Shown: piece after piece, positions 54,200-63,507 of the stretch
Layout of the letters: each line of letters starts with the position of its first letter
Numbering within the stretch: position 1 is the first letter of the stretch
NCBI GenBank assembly: GCA_020634435.1
Contig: JACKBS010000012.1
Location: 186,001-250,000, forward strand
DNA from: Ardenticatenaceae bacterium
Lineage (GTDB): Bacteria > Chloroflexota > Anaerolineae > Promineifilales > Promineifilaceae
DNA: 64,000 nt
Reading direction: 5' to 3'
Program-made: the position numbers and the translations under genes
Notes under the pieces: generated by a model
The model's database searches: none
Told to the model about the DNA's origin: nothing
What the model saw: the letters and a program-made list of their open reading frames with translations, nothing else

Positions 54200-57100
54200 T
54201 CCCGGCCGTTACTTCGCAGAAGCGATCTACTTCCTGCAATACACCCTGGCCCAGATATTATGGGCGATTAATCGGGCGACCCTCTCCATTGCCGTTATTG
54301 CCGAGAGCATCAACAGCTGGGTGACGGACAACGTTGGCTACTTTGTGGAGCTGCTGGTTAATGCCTTATCAGCGCCGCTGGGCGGCATGTTCATCCTGGC
54401 CCTGACCGCCCTGGGTTTCTGGTATGCCCTGAACAACATCGTGCCCACCAACCGCTGGGTCGATCCGTCCAAGCTGTTCACCTACGGCCTGATCGCCTTC
54501 TTTTTCTTTTCTTCCCCGATTGTAGTCATCGACATGATGGAAGATGTGCGCACAGCGCTCAACGCTGGCATTGATACGGCCCTGATCGACGGGGCCGCCG
54601 GTGACATTTTTGCTACCAGTATGGATGGCACTGACGTTGGGTTGCCAAGCGCGATCCCCGATGTAAACAGCGATGGGGCGGTGGGCAGCTTCGATCTTGT
54701 TTCGGCTTTCATGCTGGTAGCCAACATGGATGAGCTGGATAGCAGCGAATTCCCCGTCGATTTTGAAGCTACTTACTATCCCTTTGGCGATCCTTCCGGC
54801 ATTGATCTCAGCGACGAGGCCGACCAGGAGCTGGCCAAAGCTTTGGCCAGCGATGGCATTGAACGACTGTTCTTTGCATTGGTCGCCGTGCCCACAGCTA
54901 TCGCCGAACATTTCCTGCGCCTGGCGCTGACCGGCGTGGCCATGTTCCTGTATGCCGGCGTGCCGTTTGCCATGCTGTTTGCTTTTTTCATTTACACCCA
55001 GGCGTTTCTGGGGGCGTATCTGCGGCAGTTTATCAACCTGCTGATCGAAACGCTGATGAGCGTCATCATCGTGGCCATCCTGATTGGCCTGCTGGCGGCC
55101 GCGGCTCAGCAGGGGATTGGCCTCTACATCGGGGCCAGCATCATCACCCTCATTGTGCTGCTGTGGCGCATCAAGAGCGCCCTGAAACTGGCCGCCGCCG
55201 CCTTTGACCTCTTCGGCGGCAGCGTCATCACCGGTGGCATCGGTGGCATGGAAGTCGCCCGTATGGGTCGCCAGGCCGTGACCAGTACAGCCATGCTGGC
55301 TGGTGCAGCGCTAACGGGTGGGGCCACGGTAGCGGCCGGTGGTGCCGTTCTGGCCACAGCCGCAGCGCTCCAGGCCGACGGCCGTAATGAGGGTGCGTAT
55401 CTGGGCACGGATCCCAGCAAAACCGATGGTCGGGTCCGGCAGTTGAAGACGATTGCCGGTTACGCCCTGGGTCGTTCCGAGACTACCCGCAGCCTGATTG
55501 AAGGCTCGCACGAAGCCCGTACCCTGGTGCGGAATTTCCGCGATGGCGACGTGCAGCCGCATGACCCAGACATGCTGGATTACCTGCGCGCCGGTTCTTC
55601 CATGTCTGGCTTTGGCTCCAGTCCCTGGCTGGCTATGCGCTTTTCGCCGTCGCTGCGTGCCGCGTACGATGAGATTGGCGGCCGCCGCTCTGTCAACGGG
55701 GCGCGGGATGCGGCGTTTGATGGCGATGGCGAGCCGGTGGATCTGCCGGGTGTGCCGGAAGCGGGAGGGCTTAACGGCCGTTCTGCGCGTATTGGCGCCA
55801 ATTCAGCACCTGCGGATAACGACATTAACACCCTCTGGCGTGAAGAACCGGCCACACCGCGACAGTTAGCCTATTTGCGGCAGCTGGGCATTGAACCGGA
55901 AACCGAGCTTACCCGAGGCCAGGCCAGAGACCTGATCGGTCAGGCCCGGCAAACTGAAAGCTCACGAGCAGAAATGGACGCTAACGGGCAATCGTCGCGC
56001 GGTCAGACGCTATCGCCCAACGATACCTTAGCCAACCGGTTTGCCAGCCTGGAACATGCGTTGACCAGCCTCACTGAAGCCCTGGCTAACCCAGCGAGAA
56101 ACGGCCGTATCGTACACGGGCGGGACGATGAGCCAGCCGATGCGTCTATCAATGGGGCTGTTCCGGATTGGTTGCGAGAAACGAATAAACCGCCGTCGCC
56201 CAACTTTGCCGTTCGGAACACGAGGCTTTTCAGTGATGATGAGGCAGGTACAGATGCGGTGCAGAACGTCAATATGGTCAGCGCCGCGCCAGACCCTTCG
56301 GCAAGCTCAACTTTGTTGAGCCGCTCAGGACAAGCCCTGGATCGCGACGGCCACTTCGACTCCGCTCAGCGCAGGCGTGAGGATAAACACGAAACGACGG
56401 ATGCTCCCTCTGACGGCACGATTCGCCTGGAACCGGTTGAAGTGTCGCGGGGGCAGGTGATCAGCGACGCCCTGGCCCATCTGGCCGACCCGCATTCGCT
56501 GGCCGGGCAGGCGGCGCAGCGCACGCTGGTGTATTACACCGGCGAAAACAACGCCAGGGTGATTCAGGGAGCCGTTAGTCAACACACAGCAACGCCCGTG
56601 CAGGAAGCTGCGGCGGCCACCGCCAATCTTGTCACTCAATACCGCACACAGGGCATTGATGATGCGGCCGTGCTGGCTGCTTTCCAAAGTGGAGAGGCAG
56701 CGGTGGCGATTCGCGAGGCTACGGCGGCTCAGCACAGCCCCACACCGCTGACCGATGCGCAGCTATCGGCCGTCGCCGATATGGTGCTGCTGCCGCAGCG
56801 CCGCCTGACACGCACCGAACTGGTTGGCGTCATCGGCCGGGAAGCGGCGGCGGGCGCTGGGGATGAGCAGTCCATCATTCAGGCGCTAGGCATGCCCATA
56901 GGTTTTGGTGGGCAAACCGGTAACGTGCGCGGCGTGATGGCTGGCGCGCAGGCCATGAACCTTTCCCCGGCAGACCTGATCCGCTTGGCGGAAATGATAC
57001 AGGACGGCCTGCGCGACGTGGCGCAGGCGGAACTGGCCGATCGTGGCTACCGGCCAGAGATGGTGCGATATTTTGTCAGCGATATGGCCGCCTTGCCGGG

Positions 57101-57215
57101 CGCGATGGTCGTGCCGCAGTCGGCGGCAGTCAAGACGACCGCCGCTGCGATTTCATCAGCTGCAGATGGTGCTGGAGCGACGGCCGTTTCCGCGCCACAA
57201 CCTGAGGAAGAATAG
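54192..57215 (+). CDS. VirB6/TrbL-like membrane protein with long cytoplasmic tail
   Basis: A 1007-aa protein; GGAGG lies six bases before ATG 54192. The first 380 residues carry several TM helices in the VirB6/TrbL manner (WAINRATLSIAVIAESINSW, GMFILALTALGFWYALNNIV, LRQFINLLIETLMSVIIVAI, LIVLLWRIKSALKLAAAAFD), ending in a Gly/Ala-rich segment. VirB6 forms the inner-membrane channel of type IV secretion. The remaining 600 residues are hydrophilic, Ala- and Gly-rich and probably cytoplasmic, far longer than classical VirB6. An interspersed repeat lies in its coding DNA at about 56293-56340. It is followed by the PPC protein after 9 bp. Confidence 0.75.
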   Translation: MLDPGRYFAEAIYFLQYTLAQILWAINRATLSIAVIAESINSWVTDNVGYFVELLVNALSAPLGGMFILALTALGFWYALNNIVPTNRWVDPSKLFTYGLIAFFFFSSPIVVIDMMEDVRTALNAGIDTALIDGAAGDIFATSMDGTDVGLPSAIPDVNSDGAVGSFDLVSAFMLVANMDELDSSEFPVDFEATYYPFGDPSGIDLSDEADQELAKALASDGIERLFFALVAVPTAIAEHFLRLALTGVAMFLYAGVPFAMLFAFFIYTQAFLGAYLRQFINLLIETLMSVIIVAILIGLLAAAAQQGIGLYIGASIITLIVLLWRIKSALKLAAAAFDLFGGSVITGGIGGMEVARMGRQAVTSTAMLAGAALTGGATVAAGGAVLATAAALQADGRNEGAYLGTDPSKTDGRVRQLKTIAGYALGRSETTRSLIEGSHEARTLVRNFRDGDVQPHDPDMLDYLRAGSSMSGFGSSPWLAMRFSPSLRAAYDEIGGRRSVNGARDAAFDGDGEPVDLPGVPEAGGLNGRSARIGANSAPADNDINTLWREEPATPRQLAYLRQLGIEPETELTRGQARDLIGQARQTESSRAEMDANGQSSRGQTLSPNDTLANRFASLEHALTSLTEALANPARNGRIVHGRDDEPADASINGAVPDWLRETNKPPSPNFAVRNTRLFSDDEAGTDAVQNVNMVSAAPDPSASSTLLSRSGQALDRDGHFDSAQRRREDKHETTDAPSDGTIRLEPVEVSRGQVISDALAHLADPHSLAGQAAQRTLVYYTGENNARVIQGAVSQHTATPVQEAAAATANLVTQYRTQGIDDAAVLAAFQSGEAAVAIREATAAQHSPTPLTDAQLSAVADMVLLPQRRLTRTELVGVIGREAAAGAGDEQSIIQALGMPIGFGGQTGNVRGVMAGAQAMNLSPADLIRLAEMIQDGLRDVAQAELADRGYRPEMVRYFVSDMAALPGAMVVPQSAAVKTTAAAISSAADGAGATAVSAPQPEEE
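56293..56340 (+). repeat. Interspersed palindromic repeat inside the VirB6-like gene
   Basis: ACCCTTCGGCAAGCTCAAC, then TTT and GTTGAGCCGCTCAGGACAAG: the arms GCTCAAC (56305-56311) and GTTGAGC (56315-56321) form a hairpin. The words resemble the common bacterial repeat CTTCGACAAGCTCAGG. A related ACTTCGACTCCGCTCAG follows near 56352. It falls in the disordered tail, in frame. Confidence 0.5.
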
Positions 57216-57224
57216 GAGCATTTT

Positions 57225-58637
57225 ATGATCAAGAAACACCAGCATCTGCTGAACCCGTTCAGCTTTGTCATTTTGTTGGCCGTCATGGCGGTGACCGGCA
57301 CCACGCAGGCGCAAGACGGCGGGCAGAATCCCACGCCCATTGTGATCACGCTGACGCCTGGCGGCGGGCCAACGGCCGTGCCTATAGAGGAAGGCGCACT
57401 GCCGCCAGACCGCTTTGAGCCGAACAATGATGCCCAGACCGCAACGGCCGTGGGTCTGCAAAATGAACCGGGCCTGACCCTCACCGGCGACGATGTGGAC
57501 TATTTCACCGGTTATCTCAAGGCCGGCCAGATGATCCGCGTGAGCACCACTGTCTATGGTGGGTTGGATACCCGTTTGCAGCTGTATTGGGGCGGGCAGC
57601 TGCTGGCTGAAAATGATGATCGTTCCCCAACTGATGTCGGCTCGCTAGTGACGTTTACGGCTCCGGCTGACGGCTGGTATGTGGCCCTGGTAGAGAAAGC
57701 AACTGTTTATGACGGCACTTACGACCTGGAAGTGGCTCTGGCCGAACCGACGGCCACGCCCACGGGCGTCCCTACATTGACGCCGACACCTACTTTGACA
57801 CCCACACCATCACCGACGCCCGTCATCTTGCCTGACCTGGCCGAACCCAACAACAGCCCGGAAACGGCCCGACCCGTGACGCCTGGCCTGCGCGACACCT
57901 ATACCGTGGGCGCGGGTGACGTCGATTTTTTCACCTTTATTGCCAAAGCGGGCAACCGCTACATGTGTGAAACGGTGACGGATCAGGTGGATACGCTGCT
58001 GACGGTGGTGGGCATCGGCGCCAACGACGACCGGGGGGTGGGGCGGGTGGATTCCAGCTATGCCTGGACGGCGGATGTGGAGCAAACGGCCGTTATCCGG
58101 GTCGAAGCGCGTGGCGGCAGCTTTGGTCCGTACGAATTTGTATGCCAACAGGCAGCCCCGCCGTCGCCTGCGCCGCTTTCGTTGTCCCCGGCTCCGACCA
58201 GCAATCTGCTTGTACCTACCGCAACGTTGACTACGACTGCGGAGATCACAACCACCGGGCAAATTTCGTTGACGGTGCGACACCTGGGGCAGGTGCAACC
58301 CCAAACAACGACGCCCACAACCCATGTTCGCCTGCTGGTCTATTACGACGCCAACAATGACCGGCAGCCCGGACCGGGAGAAGGGATTGCCAATGTCAGC
58401 GTGCTGGCCGTTGATGGCCAGGGGCAGCGTCTGGCCCGGGTTTTCACCAACGCGCAGGGAGAGGCCATTTTCAACCTGACCAGCGAAACCATCGCCCGCG
58501 TCATTGTCCCCTTTGTGCCCGGCTGGTCGGCCCGTGTGCGTGCCGGAGAAATCAATAACGACATTGTGCTGGGACTGCCGGCGGTCCGTTTGCCGGTGTT
58601 CCTGCCGGTGCAGAACCAGACTGGCGGCGAGGAGTAA
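57225..58637 (+). CDS. Secreted PPC-repeat protein
   Basis: A 470-aa exported protein: signal peptide (FSFVILLAVMAVTGTTQAQ), two bacterial pre-peptidase C-terminal (PPC) domains (about 60-180 with DRFEPNNDAQTATAVG and DDVDYFTGYLK; about 210-305 with LAEPNNSPETARPV and GDVDFFTFIAKAG), joined by a Thr-Pro linker (TPTPTLTPTPSPTP). A SdrD/carboxypeptidase-regulatory-like domain follows (VRLLVYYDANNDRQPGPGEG). The end is LPVFLPVQNQTGGEE, a degenerate hydrophobic tail. PPC domains are binding or anchoring modules; no peptidase is attached. It is 9 bp after virB6 and 3 bp before the next gene. Confidence 0.8.
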   Translation: MIKKHQHLLNPFSFVILLAVMAVTGTTQAQDGGQNPTPIVITLTPGGGPTAVPIEEGALPPDRFEPNNDAQTATAVGLQNEPGLTLTGDDVDYFTGYLKAGQMIRVSTTVYGGLDTRLQLYWGGQLLAENDDRSPTDVGSLVTFTAPADGWYVALVEKATVYDGTYDLEVALAEPTATPTGVPTLTPTPTLTPTPSPTPVILPDLAEPNNSPETARPVTPGLRDTYTVGAGDVDFFTFIAKAGNRYMCETVTDQVDTLLTVVGIGANDDRGVGRVDSSYAWTADVEQTAVIRVEARGGSFGPYEFVCQQAAPPSPAPLSLSPAPTSNLLVPTATLTTTAEITTTGQISLTVRHLGQVQPQTTTPTTHVRLLVYYDANNDRQPGPGEGIANVSVLAVDGQGQRLARVFTNAQGEAIFNLTSETIARVIVPFVPGWSARVRAGEINNDIVLGLPAVRLPVFLPVQNQTGGEE

Positions 58638-58640
58638 ACC

Positions 58641-60254
58641 ATGTTTGACACCGATTTAGAACTCGACATTGAGCAGGAATTATCCGAAATTCCGCCTGAA
58701 TACCAGGATGCGTTTCGCCAGGCCATTGAGCGTGAATTGGCGGAGACGGAACAAAACCGGACCGATACCGACATTCTGACCTATCTGCGCAGCCGCCGTG
58801 ATGATTTCCAGCGGGGTGGCTTTATCCGGCCAGACGGCCGTCCCGGATTGGTTGCCCTCAACCCGGAGACGATGTACGAGCAGGCGCTGCCGCAGTTGGC
58901 CCAGAGCAGTCTGGGAGAGCCAGACAACACGGCCGAACGGCGGCGCACCCTGATTAAACTCATGGTCTTTGCTGGGGTGGCCTTACTCCTCCTTGTCTTT
59001 GCTTTGCGCGGCCGGGCGCAGCGTTCGGGTGATTCGGAAACCGTTGACGCCGGGACGCCGGTCGCTGAGGCCCTGGCATCCGCCGGTACCGTCACGCCCA
59101 CGCCGCCGCTGCCGGAAATCACTGGTGTAGACGATTCCCTGCAAACCATTGGCAGCCTGGGCGGCGCCCTCACCATTGGCCGCCCCAGCGCGATAGAAAT
59201 CCGCTACGGCCGGTCCGAGGAGACCATCGCCCTGGCCATTGACCCCAGCAAACCGACGCCCAAAGGGGAGATGCGCTTCAACGAAGCCACGATGCTGTCC
59301 GACAATCCCGTCGCCGTCTGGCTCTTTGGCACGGTGTTGAACTACGCCCTGGGTATCCCTGACAGCCTGGTGCGCAACCTGGAACCCGGCGACCGCATTA
59401 CCCTCAGCACCGATACCGGTGCCGCGCTGCACTTCATCGTGGCTGAAACGGGGCAGGGGGCCAACTATGATGCCGGGCGGCTGTTGTCCCAAAATCGCCT
59501 GGGGCTGACGCTCTTTGCGTTGCCGGCCGTGGCCGAAGGGGATGTGGCCTATGCCTTCGCCAATTACGACGTAGCCAGTGAGGAAGGGCAGGGGCAGGTC
59601 GTTTACGAAATTGGCGATAGCGTTGCCTTCCGCAGCGGCGGAGAGCTGCAAGTGACGGCCGTACAGTTTGACAATACGGTAGATGGTCGTATTCGCATAG
59701 TTATTGAAGGCAGTACCAATGACCTGAATACCAGCCAATCTGTCGTGCTTTCCCTGGCCGCCACTGATGAGCAAACAACGGCCGTGCCCCTGGAATGGGC
59801 TGAGGATGGTGCCTGGCAGACAGAGTTCACCTTGCCGGATGCTGTATCAGCGCAGGGGTTGTTCGCCGAGTTTCGCGCTTTGCCCGGTGGCAATCTGGCC
59901 GTTGTCCGGTTGGGAGAAGTGCCGCGTTTAATCGAGCAGTTAGAGACCGAGATCACCAAGGCGTGGTGGGATGCGGAACGAGAACAAGCCGTGATCGAAC
60001 TTTCCATCCTTAACGCCGGGGAAGGGGCCGTTTATCTTAGCCCCGAATTTATCCAAATAGCTGAATGGACTGAAGCGTCCTCTGAAGGAGGTGATGTCTA
60101 TGAGGAAAGCTGGCAAGTCACTCCCCACTTGCCCATTTTGATTAACCCGGGAGAAACGGCGGGGATAACAGTGTCGTTTTTCCCTCAAGCTGCATCTGTG
60201 CGATTACAAATTGGGACTGACCTGTGGGAAGTGGCGGACATCCCAGCGCCTTAA
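58641..60254 (+). CDS. Bitopic membrane protein with sortase-like fold lacking catalytic Cys
   Basis: A 537-aa protein: acidic cytoplasmic N-terminus (1-105, DTDLELDIEQELSEIPPEY), one TM (LIKLMVFAGVALLLLVFAL), then a periplasmic or outer part. Residues about 165-310 have the pattern of a sortase barrel (LGIPDSLVRNLEPGDRITLS, TDTGAALHFIVAE, LTLFALP), but the position of the sortase Cys (in LTxxTC) reads LTLFALP and no catalytic His is evident. It is followed by DUF4352/CARDB-like domains. VirB8 or VirB10-like scaffold roles are possible for a protein of this topology. The sortase comparison is my pattern judgement and not firm. Confidence 0.55.
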   Translation: MFDTDLELDIEQELSEIPPEYQDAFRQAIERELAETEQNRTDTDILTYLRSRRDDFQRGGFIRPDGRPGLVALNPETMYEQALPQLAQSSLGEPDNTAERRRTLIKLMVFAGVALLLLVFALRGRAQRSGDSETVDAGTPVAEALASAGTVTPTPPLPEITGVDDSLQTIGSLGGALTIGRPSAIEIRYGRSEETIALAIDPSKPTPKGEMRFNEATMLSDNPVAVWLFGTVLNYALGIPDSLVRNLEPGDRITLSTDTGAALHFIVAETGQGANYDAGRLLSQNRLGLTLFALPAVAEGDVAYAFANYDVASEEGQGQVVYEIGDSVAFRSGGELQVTAVQFDNTVDGRIRIVIEGSTNDLNTSQSVVLSLAATDEQTTAVPLEWAEDGAWQTEFTLPDAVSAQGLFAEFRALPGGNLAVVRLGEVPRLIEQLETEITKAWWDAEREQAVIELSILNAGEGAVYLSPEFIQIAEWTEASSEGGDVYEESWQVTPHLPILINPGETAGITVSFFPQAASVRLQIGTDLWEVADIPAP

Positions 60255-60365
60255 CGAGGGAGGATCGCTCTCCCACAGGCCAGCTGCCAAAGCATGGCGG
60301 TATCTAGATTTCCGGTCTGCGGCCGCCATCCCCTGACTGGCTTAAATTATAAGGAGATAAATCAA

Positions 60366-60770
60366 ATGTTGCATCTGCAACGCAAATTTAAAACAACAGG
60401 TTTCAAATTATTACCCATCCAAATTGCTGGACGCCACTGGCTGCGTTTGCTGCCGCTTGCCTTGTTAGTGGCGTTTTTATCAGCGTGTGCCCCAGGCGAA
60501 GCTCCTCCGGCGGCCATCTGTGATACCTATAACCGGGCGCTGTTCACGACGCAGCTCATGGGCGGTGCGTCGGTGTTATTGGGATTGGCTTTACTCGGCT
60601 TCCGTAAAAATCTGACGGCTATCCTGCCTTCTCAAGGGGCACAAGTGGGTGCGGTCGCTGGTTCCGTTGGGCTTGGCCTGATTCTGCTGGCTTTTTCCAC
60701 TGACATTGGCAACCAGATTTTGACCGGCTTCAGTATCGAAAGCATGTATACCCTCTGCGGTTTAGGCTAA
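60366..60770 (+). CDS. VirB2/TrbC-like pilin candidate
   Basis: A 134-aa protein from ATG 60366, with AAGGAGAT upstream. A signal sequence (LLPLALLVAFLSAC, also a possible lipobox) is followed by a short Cys-containing loop and two TM helices (LMGGASVLLGLALLGF; VGAVAGSVGLGLILLAF). The size, cleavable signal and two helices match VirB2/TrbC pilins, and its position directly before VirB3- and VirB4-like genes supports this. In pilins the mature part packs into the extracellular pilus; here no proof beyond topology and order. A paired-arm hairpin follows it. Confidence 0.6.
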   Translation: MLHLQRKFKTTGFKLLPIQIAGRHWLRLLPLALLVAFLSACAPGEAPPAAICDTYNRALFTTQLMGGASVLLGLALLGFRKNLTAILPSQGAQVGAVAGSVGLGLILLAFSTDIGNQILTGFSIESMYTLCGLG

Positions 60771-60774
60771 ACGA

Positions 60775-60810
60775 GTGGCAGGTGGCCGGTAAGAACTTGC
60801 CACCTGCCAC
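60775..60810. repeat. 12-bp stem-loop between pilin- and VirB3-like genes
   Basis: GTGGCAGGTGGC (60775-60786) pairs perfectly with GCCACCTGCCAC (60799-60810), loop 12 bases. The words ACTTGCCACC at 60795 and 60809, and again at 61248 in the next gap, show it belongs to a short intergenic repeat group. It may attenuate or protect the transcript. Confidence 0.6.
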
Positions 60811-60843
60811 TTGCCACCGCCAACTGTCAACGAAGGAGACAAT

Positions 60844-61206
60844 ATGTTCAGCGTCACTCATTTTCGTTCTGAATTTATCAAGCAAAACCAGGCGACTATT
60901 ATCCGTAAAGTGACGATGACCCAGTTTATGTTGGTCATTGTCCTCACCGCCATTGGTGTGGGGGTATTTAACGCGCCCTTTTGGCTAGCACCGCTCTTTA
61001 TCATCGCCGGGTATGCTGCTGGCTACACCCACAACGGCGAGATCGTTTTAAAGCGGCTAATGGCTTACCTGATGGTCTGGCTCCGTCACCTGGTCAGTGC
61101 CCCGCAGATTGTCAATGTCCAGGCCGAGTGGGACAGTGTACGCGTCCGCGCCGAGCGCCAGCAGATTGGCGGTGCCTTTGCCGCCACTGTGATTGTGGAG
61201 GGATAA
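60844..61206 (+). CDS. VirB3/PrgI-like membrane protein
   Basis: A 120-aa protein from ATG 60844 with GAAGGAGAC upstream. Two adjacent TM helices lie near the N-terminus (MLVIVLTAIGVGVF; WLAPLFIIAGYAAG), followed by a cytoplasmic part (GEIVLKRLMAYLMVWLRHLV then VRVRAERQQIGG). This is the VirB3/PrgI plan: a small two-helix protein always next to VirB4, which it anchors. It lies 78 bp before virB4. The family is too divergent for a firm name. Confidence 0.7.
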   Translation: MFSVTHFRSEFIKQNQATIIRKVTMTQFMLVIVLTAIGVGVFNAPFWLAPLFIIAGYAAGYTHNGEIVLKRLMAYLMVWLRHLVSAPQIVNVQAEWDSVRVRAERQQIGGAFAATVIVEG

Positions 61207-61284
61207 GGGGGCCAGTCGTATGTTGCCACTGACAGGTAAGTCTTGCTACTTGCCACCGGCAACTTGTAACAGGCAGAGAAAATT

Positions 61285-63498
61285 ATGCGAGTATTTCAAG
61301 TGACCTTACCCCACTTCTACCAGATTGATAGCCACGACCAATCGGCGGTCATTGGTCAGATGGTTTCCCTCTTTGCCGGACCGGTAGAGCAGTGCCGTTT
61401 TATCACCTTTGTTATGCCTGCCAGCCTGGAGCGGCTGGAGCGGGAGCGTCGTCGCCTGGCAATGGGCATCAGCGACGATTGGGCCCGACGTGGCCTGATG
61501 GAAGAGGTGCGGATGATCGGGGAGTGGGCCAGCCGGGGCGAGATGCGCCGCACGCGTCACTTCCTGGTGGATTTCAACGACGCCTTGACCAGCAATGACC
61601 TGGCCCATTGGCGCGTGGTGAGCGAGGAGGGGTATCCGCAGCTGCCAATTCCCGGTGATTATGCCGAGTATCACGACCATATGGCGCCGGTGCTGCGGAA
61701 GAAAAACGGCCGTCTCCAGGTCGATAACAGCCGTTACCGGTACGCCGTTCTGGCCTCCTACCAGCTCACCCGCACCTGGGATTGGCGCCACCCGCTAGCC
61801 CAAACGATTACGGCCGCTGACGGCCCCTTGATCATCTGTATTGATGTACGCAAGGTGCATCCAGAGCGGGTCACGGGCTCGGCCGAATTCTGGCAGGGCA
61901 TGATTCTCAACGGCCAAGATCGCAATGCTATAATCGCCAGCGAAGAAGCGGAAGCCGCTCTGACGGTACGGGATGAAGCCGTCCACCATGTGCGGGTGCT
62001 GTTTATGCTGCTGGACAAGAGCGCCGCCGGTCTGCGGGAGCGGCTGGAGAGCCTGCGAAAAACCAGCACCCAATATATGAAGGTTGATCGGATGTTGGGG
62101 TATCAGGCGGCGGCAGCGCGTATGTTTGGCCCGGTGGCCAAACCACCAGGGATGCCTGCCGGTCATTTTAATACCCTTAGCAGAGCTCCAGCCGTCTTCG
62201 CCGGCATGTGGGGCGTAGGTCGGGAGCAGGCTGCTGGCGGCTATTACGTCGGCATCTCTGTGGATGAGGTGGCACCCCACGTCTACTACCTGGATTGGCA
62301 GGGCAACGATCCGTTTCACGGCATCATTTTAGGCCGTACCGGGAAAGGGAAGACGGTGGGTGCGCAGGCGTTGGCCTGGCGATTGGCCGAGCAGGATGTA
62401 CAGGTTGTGCTGCTGGAGCCGCAGGGGCACAGCCGCCGCCTGCTCCAGCTGGCCGGGGGCAAGAACGTCTCCTACAGCCAGCTCTCCTATGCCACCACCA
62501 AGCTGAATATCCTCGATGTCGTGTATGAGAACCCCACCGACCAGTACGACCACGTCATTACCCTGCTGGGCCTGCTGCTGGATCCGCTGGGCAACAATCC
62601 GCGCCGCTTCAGCAATGCCGAAGTCGCTGCCGTGCGCCGCGCCCTGCAGCTGACCTACGCTCGCTACGATTGGGAAGGCGAGCTGATGGTGGATCACGGG
62701 CTGACGCCGACGCTGGAGACGTTCTGTCACAAGTTGGTTCAAGTGGCTGAGCAAGCGGCGCCGGGGGCGCAAGCTCCGCTAGCGCTTCTGGCGCCGGCGG
62801 GGAATGGCAGCCGCGGGCTGCCCATACCGGTCTTAGGTGGTCAGGTCGCTGAAGCAGCGGCTGATCTGGCTGAGGAAATTGAAAGTCTCTACGTCTATGG
62901 CGATTATGCCGGTACGTTTAATGTGCCCACAAACCTGGACCTGCGGCTCAAAGAACGCATTGTGCTCTTTGATTTCAGCCAGGTGCCGGAGCGGCGACGG
63001 CCGTTGTTCTATTACGCCACCCTGGCGGGCATCAATCACCAGGTACGGCGCAAGCCGCGCAAGCGGGCGATCATCGTCGATGAGGTCCATTACATGAACC
63101 AGGAGGCCAGCCTGATGACCTTCCTGGCCAATATGGTCAAGACGGTGCGTACCTTTGGCGCGGCGGTGGTGATGATTGACCAGGACCTGGAAGCGTTTAT
63201 CGGCGTGGACGGGGCGCAGGCGGAATCGATGGCCACTGGTACCAACGTGACGGCCGGGCAGTTCATCATCAACAACGTCAGCTGGACCGTGGCCTTCGGC
63301 ATGAAGCGGGACGCCGCCTACCGGCTGGCCGACCATTACAAAGACGAAATCCTGCCTTCGCACGCCGAATTCCTGGCCCGGATGGGCAGCGATGACCGGC
63401 ATGGCAAGGGGATGGCCGTGGTGCGGGCCAATGGCAAAGCAGACATGGTTTATTTTCAACTACGGCCGATTGAGGCGGAATACCTGATTGGGAGCTAG
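61285..63498 (+). CDS. virB4: VirB4-family type IV secretion ATPase
   Basis: A 737-aa AAA+ RecA-like ATPase. N-terminal VirB4 region 1-330 (CRFITFVMPASLERLERERR, a helical substrate domain), then Walker A GRTGKGKT near 347-354, the strand VQVVLLEPQGHSRRLLQLAG, Walker B KRAIIVDEVHYM (about 594-603), and the conserved C-terminal segments VVMIDQDLEAF and MKRDAAYRLADHYKDEI. VirB4 powers pilus assembly and substrate transfer. It is the firmest marker that the operon is a type IV secretion system. It is followed by a 63-aa gene after 9 bp. Confidence 0.93.
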   Translation: MRVFQVTLPHFYQIDSHDQSAVIGQMVSLFAGPVEQCRFITFVMPASLERLERERRRLAMGISDDWARRGLMEEVRMIGEWASRGEMRRTRHFLVDFNDALTSNDLAHWRVVSEEGYPQLPIPGDYAEYHDHMAPVLRKKNGRLQVDNSRYRYAVLASYQLTRTWDWRHPLAQTITAADGPLIICIDVRKVHPERVTGSAEFWQGMILNGQDRNAIIASEEAEAALTVRDEAVHHVRVLFMLLDKSAAGLRERLESLRKTSTQYMKVDRMLGYQAAAARMFGPVAKPPGMPAGHFNTLSRAPAVFAGMWGVGREQAAGGYYVGISVDEVAPHVYYLDWQGNDPFHGIILGRTGKGKTVGAQALAWRLAEQDVQVVLLEPQGHSRRLLQLAGGKNVSYSQLSYATTKLNILDVVYENPTDQYDHVITLLGLLLDPLGNNPRRFSNAEVAAVRRALQLTYARYDWEGELMVDHGLTPTLETFCHKLVQVAEQAAPGAQAPLALLAPAGNGSRGLPIPVLGGQVAEAAADLAEEIESLYVYGDYAGTFNVPTNLDLRLKERIVLFDFSQVPERRRPLFYYATLAGINHQVRRKPRKRAIIVDEVHYMNQEASLMTFLANMVKTVRTFGAAVVMIDQDLEAFIGVDGAQAESMATGTNVTAGQFIINNVSWTVAFGMKRDAAYRLADHYKDEILPSHAEFLARMGSDDRHGKGMAVVRANGKADMVYFQLRPIEAEYLIGS

Positions 63499-63507
63499 AG
63501 GAGTGAG

